Shown one piece after another: positions 6,801 to 10,047 of a stretch of DNA of 10,047 nucleotides. The number at the start of each line of letters is the position of its first letter. The first letter of the stretch is position 1. The stretch comes from Clostridia bacterium (GTDB lineage: Bacteria; Bacillota_A; Clostridia; Christensenellales; Aristaeellaceae): contig JAGBBE010000106.1 of the NCBI GenBank assembly GCA_017938645.1, positions 1 to 10,047 of the forward strand, given 5' to 3'. Below the pieces are notes generated by a model, which was not told where the DNA came from, searched no databases, and saw only the letters and a program-made list of their open reading frames with translations. Both the position numbers and the translations under genes were made by a program.

Positions 6801-7174
6801 TCATAGGTACGAATCACGCGGTAGCCCGTGCCGGGGCCCATGCGCAGGCGGACGCCATAGCCGTTGTGGCTGGTAACCCACGCATTTTCGCTGCCGGTAG
6901 GCGTAATCGTGGTCCCTACCTGCAGATACTGGGCGTACATATAGCCGGTACGTCCGTCAGGCGTGCGCACATGATACCAGCCGCCGGACTTGGACAGGAG
7001 TTCCACCTGCGTGCCGGTATAGTAGCTGGTAATGGTTTCGGCATTAAAGTTGTCATCTGCACGCAGTCTCAGCCAGCCGCCCACGACCGTGGCGTACTGT
7101 GCCGCGTGCGATACAGCGGGCAGCATGCCAACAAGCATGATCACCGTCAGCACGATGGCAAAAAAACGTTTCAT
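3806..7174 (-). CDS. Secreted SH3-domain protein with Ig-like modules and seven 77-residue repeats
   Basis: This 1122-residue exported protein starts at ATG 7174 with GGAGG nine bases upstream. Residues 1-24 form a signal peptide (MKRFFAIVLTVIMLVGMLPA, then VSHA with cleavage before AQ). Three bacterial SH3-like domains follow at about 27-86, 98-158 and 174-235, each with a GVRLR/GWLRLR strand and a closing GYMxxQFL or GWMMNEFL; such domains often bind cell-wall peptides. Three Ig-like modules come next (about 241-320, 326-400, 408-492; motif YTVTxSDVGKxIxLxVxGTG), then one putative-Ig module (499-582; LPAGLTLAQDGSITGIPTTA). Seven repeats from 587 to the end share TYxLTVENG...GWTLVSGxGNF...NGSDAxIRAxY and resemble divergent InlB B-repeats (Flg_new_2-like). 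There is no LPXTG motif, C-terminal membrane segment or enzyme domain, so it is probably held by the SH3 domains or released. An adhesin or cell-wall scaffold role is inferred. Confidence 0.85.
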   Translation of the reverse strand: MKRFFAIVLTVIMLVGMLPAVSHAAQYATVVGGWLRLRADDNFNAETITSYYTGTQVELLSKSGGWYHVRTPDGRTGYMYAQYLQVGTTITPTGSENAWVTSHNGYGVRLRMGPGTGYRVIRTYDVGTPVTVLQRGSYWCKINVGGTVGYMMTQFLNFGGSSAPVPGDGTAICYATIWSRNGYGVRLRTGPDKSYSKIGVYSVGTTVAVLEKGLVWDRIRVGSRVGWMMNEFLSYQNSNEVTSVSLNTYNPAVGTVMAVQAITPSHATVGYSWLVGDEVKGNASTYTVTSSDVGKAIQLRVQGTGSYTGSVYSPKTNAVLSDTQLSSVKLSTTAPVVGNVLKATITPAEANVIYAWKVGGYQVSNAETYTVTASDVGKQIELIVTGTGVFHGTLSASTAAVAASGVVADVSVINETTPGAAAPTVGDKLAASLSPAQATVTYQWNRDGAAIQGATGSAYLLTAADEGKQISVSVKGTGAYAGEKTSAATAKVNPKPTVPVIDIIGLPEGTVGTNYSTRLNAQGGGTMTWKLADGSSLPAGLTLAQDGSITGIPTTAGSVTFYVLVSNAAGTSAAQSFTINVKEVVKTYTLTIEGGSVTNNLLGNGCVAITAAEPAAGKVFAGWTLVSGAGNFENANNLSTNFYLNNSDAVIKPVYTDAPDPAVTYALTVENGTGSASGLAGNAVIDIAANVPSATQKFTGWTLVSGNGNFANSTELTTTFHMNGSDAVIRATYETVSAPVTYTLTVENGIGTQSGLAIDAIVSIKANEPAAGKLFAGWKLVSGNGNFYNANLPETTFTLNGSDATIRAEYIDEPVVPTYVLTVEGGEGTKSGLLDGASVEIKANAPAAGKLFAGWTLVSGSGNFQNSTSAVTTFVINGSSATVRAEYIDEPVVPTYSLTVENGSGSKTGLDDGAAVEITANAPAAGKLFAGWTLVSGSGNFQNSTSAVTTFVINGSDATVRAEYIDEPVAPTYSLTVENGSGSKTGLDNGAGVEITANAPASGMVFSGWTLVSGSGNFYSSISPSTTFYINGSNAVVRAMYESAPAPVTYSLSVENGLGSATDLPGDAVVEITANPPAEGQVFTGWTLVSGDGNFYNAGLASTTFYLKNKDAVIRANYGAAE
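3809..5416 (-). repeat. Seven in-frame repeats of about 231 bp
   Basis: Units start, in gene order, at 5416, 5185, 4954, 4723, 4492, 4261 and 4030, each 231 bp except the shorter last unit. The units at 4723-4493 and 4492-4262 encode almost the same 77 residues (both contain FAGWTLVSGSGNFQNSTSAV) and are close at the nucleotide level, which suggests recent duplication. The outer units have diverged. The period is a multiple of three, so recombination between units keeps the frame and should give copy-number variants. Confidence 0.9.
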
Positions 7175-7266
7175 CTTGATATCCCTCCGAATTCACATTT
7201 GGCCCGGGGTGTTACATCTTATCAGACGAACCAGCCGGTTCATATCTTCCCATCATCAGGAATTTT

Positions 7267-7295
7267 ATTGTACAATTTTTTCTTCTTCTTGTAAA
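7267..7295 (-). promoter_or_regulatory. Sigma-A promoter of the repeat surface-protein gene
   Basis: On the minus strand TTTACA (7295-7290) and TACAAT (7272-7267) are separated by exactly 17 bp, close to consensus. Transcription would start near 7260, giving a leader of about 86 nt before ATG 7174. The leader holds a small GAACC/GGTTC hairpin (7228-7241) and no riboswitch I recognise. The -35 box lies only 12 bp after the stop codon of the pentapeptide gene. No terminator separates them, so read-through from that operon is also likely. Confidence 0.8.
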
Positions 7296-7306
7296 GAGCC
7301 AGAGCC

Positions 7307-7960
7307 TCAGGAAACGATCTCCACGCCGAGCAATCCACTCAGCTCAATAACCTGCGCAGCCGTTACCTTCGCGCCTTTGAGATCAAACAGACTGATATTC
7401 CATCCCGGAATCTGGCAGGTGGACAGATCAATCCCCATCAGCGGCGTTCTCAGCCATTGGGCACGGCTCAGATCACAGTGATCGAACCGGACTTTGGGCA
7501 GCTTCACATCACCCCAAAGGCTTTCACGCAGCCTGCATTCTTCGAAGACGACACGATCCAGCTTGCATTCCGACAGCGAAAGATAGTCCATCATGCAGCT
7601 GGAAAAGAGCACGCTCATCAGCGCACCGCGCATCAATTCCATACCAGTCATGCGGCAGTTAAGAAACTGGACGCGCTGAAAAGCTGCGCTGCTCAGACGA
7701 AGATTGCTCAATTCACATTTGTCAAACACGCAGTCCACAAAACTGAGCCGGCCAAAATCCATCTCGCCAAATGTGCAGTGTTCAAACCGGCAGCCGGAAA
7801 TATCCAGCGTCTGCCCTTCGATTCCATCGACTCTTTCGCTGACAAAACATATATTCCGGATGTCACCATCCTCGCATAAGGCGTTTTCAATCGCCTCTTC
7901 GAGCATTCCCTGCTGAAGCCCTCCGATGGATGGGTCCAGCAGCTTCCACTTTTCTGCCAT
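7307..7960 (-). CDS. Pentapeptide-repeat protein
   Basis: This 217-residue protein starts at ATG 7960-7958, with GAGGGCAGGAAA immediately upstream; an upstream TTG at 8002 would overlap the previous gene and lacks support. From about residue 54 to 195 it follows a five-residue rhythm with Leu/Phe at the central position and Cys at many flanking positions (ISGCRFEHCTFGEMDF, FVDCVFDKCELSNLRL, DHCDLSRAQW). This predicts a right-handed quadrilateral beta-helix. The C-terminus (DLKGAKVTAAQVIELSGLLG) is a typical cap of Clostridia members. The length matches Qnr-type DNA mimics that protect gyrase, but many pentapeptide proteins of this size have no known role, so that function is not claimed. It lies 13 bp after the DUF218 gene and is probably co-transcribed with it. 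Confidence 0.85.
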   Translation of the reverse strand: MAEKWKLLDPSIGGLQQGMLEEAIENALCEDGDIRNICFVSERVDGIEGQTLDISGCRFEHCTFGEMDFGRLSFVDCVFDKCELSNLRLSSAAFQRVQFLNCRMTGMELMRGALMSVLFSSCMMDYLSLSECKLDRVVFEECRLRESLWGDVKLPKVRFDHCDLSRAQWLRTPLMGIDLSTCQIPGWNISLFDLKGAKVTAAQVIELSGLLGVEIVS

Positions 7961-7973
7961 TTTCCTGCCCTCT

Positions 7974-8630
7974 TTATGGAATGATATACTTCGTATAGCC
8001 AAATGCCTTCATCCGTTCAAACGCTTCCCATGCCTCATCGGGCATCTGAACAGGCGTCTGATAGCCAAGCCTTGCATAGACATCCATCCGCTGAAAATCA
8101 CCGACAATGTTTGAGACCATTTCAAATTCATCCACACCGCACTCCGAAAGGCGTTTCAGATACGCTTCCAGAGATCGGTCGGCAGGTGCGATCAGAAACC
8201 TTGTTTTCGGATCAGGCCACTGTTTTGCAAGCGTAGCGCGAATGCGCTTTCCCATATTCGGCTGATGAACCACAATGGCCTGACGAATGTTCTGATGCCG
8301 CAGAAGCGCATGTGTAAAACGAAGATTTTCACCGGTATTGGTTGACTTCGTTTCAAGAATCATTCTGTCTTTGGGGACACCAAGACCAGCAGCTATATCA
8401 GCATAATGCTCCGCTTCACTTTTCTGAAGCCTGCCTTCCGTCCCCTTGCCTAGTCCACCGGAGAACACAAGATACGGCGCATAGCCTTCCAGATACAGCT
8501 TTGCAGCACGCTGTGCAACCATGGGATCAGCGCAGCCAAAGGCCAGAATTGCATCTGACTTTTCCAGTTGATCACAGTCATACAGACTGTCCCACACAAC
8601 TCTGAGTGTTGCAAGAACCTCGCCAGTCAT
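7974..8630 (-). CDS. YdcF/DUF218 family protein
   Basis: This 218-residue protein has the DUF218 (YdcF/SanA/ElyC-like) Rossmann-like fold. Visible motifs are AILAFGC (28-34) at the first strand, LVFSGGLGKGTEG (54-66), SEAEHYADIAAGLGV (71-85), the family signature ILETKSTNTGENLRF (91-105) and VVHQPNMGKRIRATL (120-134). It has no signal peptide or membrane helix, so it is the cytoplasmic YdcF-like type and not the membrane-anchored ElyC/SanA type linked to envelope lipid-carrier metabolism. ATG 8630-8628 follows AGGAGG by 7 nt. It is the first gene of a two-gene operon with the pentapeptide protein and is transcribed away from the phosphofructokinase gene. E. coli YdcF has been reported to bind S-adenosylmethionine; the substrate here is unknown. 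Confidence 0.85.
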   Translation of the reverse strand: MTGEVLATLRVVWDSLYDCDQLEKSDAILAFGCADPMVAQRAAKLYLEGYAPYLVFSGGLGKGTEGRLQKSEAEHYADIAAGLGVPKDRMILETKSTNTGENLRFTHALLRHQNIRQAIVVHQPNMGKRIRATLAKQWPDPKTRFLIAPADRSLEAYLKRLSECGVDEFEMVSNIVGDFQRMDVYARLGYQTPVQMPDEAWEAFERMKAFGYTKYIIP

Positions 8631-8663
8631 CGGTCATCCTCCTGCTTTCATACAGATAATTCT

Positions 8664-8691
8664 ATTATACCGTCGAAACAGACAGAAGCAA
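8664..8691 (-). promoter_or_regulatory. Sigma-A promoter of the DUF218/pentapeptide operon
   Basis: On the minus strand TTGCTT (8691-8686) and a consensus TATAAT (8669-8664) are 16 bp apart, placed just upstream of ATG 8630. The -35 box lies 13 bp from the -35 box of the divergent phosphofructokinase promoter. Confidence 0.75.
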
Positions 8692-8704
8692 GACAGAATC
8701 TTCA

Positions 8705-8733
8705 TTGTCAATTTGTTTTGAACATGCTATAAT
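8705..8733 (+). promoter_or_regulatory. Sigma-A promoter of the phosphofructokinase gene
   Basis: TTGTCA (8705-8710) and consensus TATAAT (8728-8733) are separated by 17 bp, near-ideal for a strong vegetative promoter. A leader of about 30 nt follows, with AAGGAGG at 8754-8760, ten bases before ATG 8771. No operator or leader structure is seen. Confidence 0.9.
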
Positions 8734-8770
8734 ACCCAAAAAGGAAAATGAATAAGGAGGCCTCTCTATT

Positions 8771-9844
8771 ATGAAGCGCAGAATCGGTATCCTCACCAGC
8801 GGCGGCGACTGCCCCGGCTTGAATGCAGCGATCCGCGGCGTAGCCCGCGCAGCATATGAAATGTTTGATGCTGAAATCATCGGTATCTCCAATGGATATG
8901 CCGGTCTGATTGATGACGAATGGCAGGAGATGAAGAAGAGCGACTTCTCCGGCATCCTCACCCTTGGCGGCACCATTCTTGGCACCAGTCGCCGTCCGTT
9001 CCGCAACATGCGTGTTGTGGAAGATGACGGCGTGGACAAGGTCGCCGCAATGAAGAAAACCTACAAAAATCTCAAGCTTGACTGTCTGGTCACCCTTGGC
9101 GGCAACGGCACCCACAAAACTGCCAATCTGCTCAGCGAGGAAGGCCTCAACGTGATCGGTCTGCCCAAGACCATCGACAACGACATCTACGGCACCGATT
9201 TCACCTTCGGCTTCCACACCGCTGTAGATATCGCCACCGACGTCATTGACCGCATCCACACCACTGCAACCAGCCATGGCCGCTGCATGGTTATCGAAAT
9301 CATGGGCAACAAAGCTGGCTGGCTCACGCTGTATTCCGGCGTTGCCGGCGGCGCTGATGTTATTCTTCTTCCCGAAATTCCCTACGACATCAAAGAGGTT
9401 GCCAAGGTCGTCGAAGCCCGCGCCAAGAGCAAGAAGGCTTTCAGCATTCTCGCTGTTGCCGAGGGCGCTCTGAGCAAAGAAGAAGCCAAGATGAAAAAGA
9501 AGGAGCGCGCCGCCTACCGTGCTTCTCTCCCCTATGACTGCATCAGCAAGAGAATCGCTGCTGAACTTCAGGAGCTGGTCGGCGTTGAAGCCCGCCACGT
9601 CGTACCTGGTCACATCCAGCGCGGTGGCAGCCCCAGCGCCTATGACCGCGTTCTTTCCACCCAGTTCGGCGTTCACGCTGCCGAACTCATCCGCGATGAA
9701 ATCTACGGTGTAACCGTCGCGCTCGACGGCAACGAGATCGTTCACAACAAACTCAAAGATATCGCTGGCATTCCCAAGCCCGTCCCCATGGACGATCACG
9801 TCCTCGTGACCGCCCGCAACATGGGCATCTGCCTCGGCGATTGA
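8771..9844 (+). CDS. pfkA: 6-phosphofructokinase (group III / mixed-substrate type)
   Basis: This 357-residue PfkA-superfamily enzyme phosphorylates fructose 6-phosphate to fructose 1,6-bisphosphate in cytoplasmic glycolysis. Motifs run in order: GGDCPGLNAAIRG (11-23), GTSRRPF (71-77), GGNGTHKTANLL (110-121), LPKTIDNDIYGTDFTFGF (131-148, catalytic TIDND), MGNKAGWLTL (178-187), PEIPYDI (201-207) and PGHIQRGGSPSAYDR near residue 290. In the phosphoryl-donor site the Gly after N112 matches ATP enzymes (PPi enzymes have Asp there), while K133 in PKTIDND is the residue usual in PPi-dependent enzymes, so the donor cannot be assigned with certainty. Asn112 replaces the Mg-binding Asp of GGDG. I recall the GGNGT form from gut Lachnospiraceae, so it is probably a normal variant. 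The gene is alone, with its own promoter and a downstream hairpin. Confidence 0.93.
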   Translation: MKRRIGILTSGGDCPGLNAAIRGVARAAYEMFDAEIIGISNGYAGLIDDEWQEMKKSDFSGILTLGGTILGTSRRPFRNMRVVEDDGVDKVAAMKKTYKNLKLDCLVTLGGNGTHKTANLLSEEGLNVIGLPKTIDNDIYGTDFTFGFHTAVDIATDVIDRIHTTATSHGRCMVIEIMGNKAGWLTLYSGVAGGADVILLPEIPYDIKEVAKVVEARAKSKKAFSILAVAEGALSKEEAKMKKKERAAYRASLPYDCISKRIAAELQELVGVEARHVVPGHIQRGGSPSAYDRVLSTQFGVHAAELIRDEIYGVTVALDGNEIVHNKLKDIAGIPKPVPMDDHVLVTARNMGICLGD

Positions 9845-9861
9845 TGGTCATGTGAGATATT

Positions 9862-9903
9862 GCGCGAGGGCCTTTCTTTTGAAAATGAAAGGCCCTCTCG
9901 CGC
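9862..9903 (+). terminator. Long hairpin after the phosphofructokinase gene, probable terminator
   Basis: GCGCGAG (9862-9868) pairs with CTCGCGC (9897-9903) and GGCCTTTC (9869-9876) with GAAAGGCC (9887-9894). This gives a stem of about 15 bp with a 2-nt bulge and the loop TTTTGAAAAT, starting 17 bp past the stop codon. Position and stability suit a terminator, but the downstream side is CTCTCCC with no T-run, so it may instead protect the mRNA 3' end. Confidence 0.6.
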
Positions 9904-10047
9904 TCTCCCAAAGAAAACCGGGTTGGTGATCTGCGTTTTTTCATTTACGGGCAGCATTTTTCCTGAAGTGCATACAAGTTTCTCTCCCAAAGAAGTTTTC
10001 CTTGGGGAGAGCCCGAGAGGGGGATTCCTTTTGCAAAAGGAATCCCC
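9904..10047. repeat. Non-coding repeat-rich intergenic tail
   Basis: No gene is seen here. The 13-mer CTCTCCCAAAGAA occurs at 9903-9915 and again at 9982-9994. The second copy starts an imperfect hairpin with TTGGGGAGAG (10002-10011). The region ends in a perfect 28-bp palindrome, GGGGATTCCTTTT (10020-10032), GC, AAAAGGAATCCCC (10035-10047). The density of inverted repeats suggests a dispersed intergenic repeat, cut off by the window edge. Confidence 0.7.

Noticed and set aside
7175..7260. Riboswitch or cyclic-di-GMP sensor in the leader of the surface-protein gene
   Set aside because: Only a 5-bp hairpin is visible, and no conserved riboswitch core is recognisable.
5012..7294. Long plus-strand open frame (760 codons) antisense to the repeat surface protein
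   Set aside because: The opposite strand has a signal peptide, SH3, Ig-like and repeat domains, a promoter and a terminator. The antisense frame is a by-product of GC-rich repetitive codons and has no ribosome binding site or recognisable domain.
8708..9799. Minus-strand open frame (363 codons) across the phosphofructokinase gene
   Set aside because: All PFK motifs are on the plus strand behind a strong promoter and ribosome binding site. The antisense frame is an artefact.

Overview
The window reads as DNA from a gut-type Firmicute (class Clostridia): strong AGGAGG-type ribosome binding sites, consensus sigma-A promoters, a Clostridia-style phosphofructokinase with a GGNGT site, and a partition/replication cassette of the kind carried by integrative conjugative elements and plasmids of gut Clostridia. 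No rRNA, tRNA or CRISPR array is visible. The assignment to Clostridia is inference from gene families and signals.

Region 1 (1-3628, all minus strand) looks like one end of a mobile element. In transcription order it holds a candidate promoter (3598-3628), a possible 30-codon leader ORF, a 6-codon micro-ORF that ends against a terminator-like hairpin (3412-3460), a small cysteine-rich protein, a ParA ATPase, a ParB protein, a PAPS-reductase-like PP-loop protein, and the N-terminal 198 residues of a winged-helix protein with a proline-rich repeat linker. That last gene runs off the left edge. The genes are packed tightly: the small gene's stop codon lies inside the parA ribosome binding site, parA and parB overlap by 44 nt, parB overlaps the PP-loop gene as ATGA, and the PP-loop gene overlaps the last gene as TAATG. 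This argues for one operon for maintenance or replication of the element.

Region 2 (about 3463-3760) is the likely junction between element and chromosome. It has only short open stretches and no convincing full gene.

Region 3 (3762-8733) looks like chromosomal accessory or housekeeping DNA. It encodes a 1122-residue secreted protein (three SH3-like domains, Ig-like modules, seven 77-residue repeats) with its own promoter and terminator, and upstream a two-gene operon on the same strand: a YdcF/DUF218 protein followed by a pentapeptide-repeat protein.

Region 4 (8705-10047) holds a 6-phosphofructokinase on the plus strand. Its promoter is back to back with that of the DUF218 operon. It is followed by a strong hairpin and a run of inverted repeats ending in a perfect 28-bp palindrome at the right edge.
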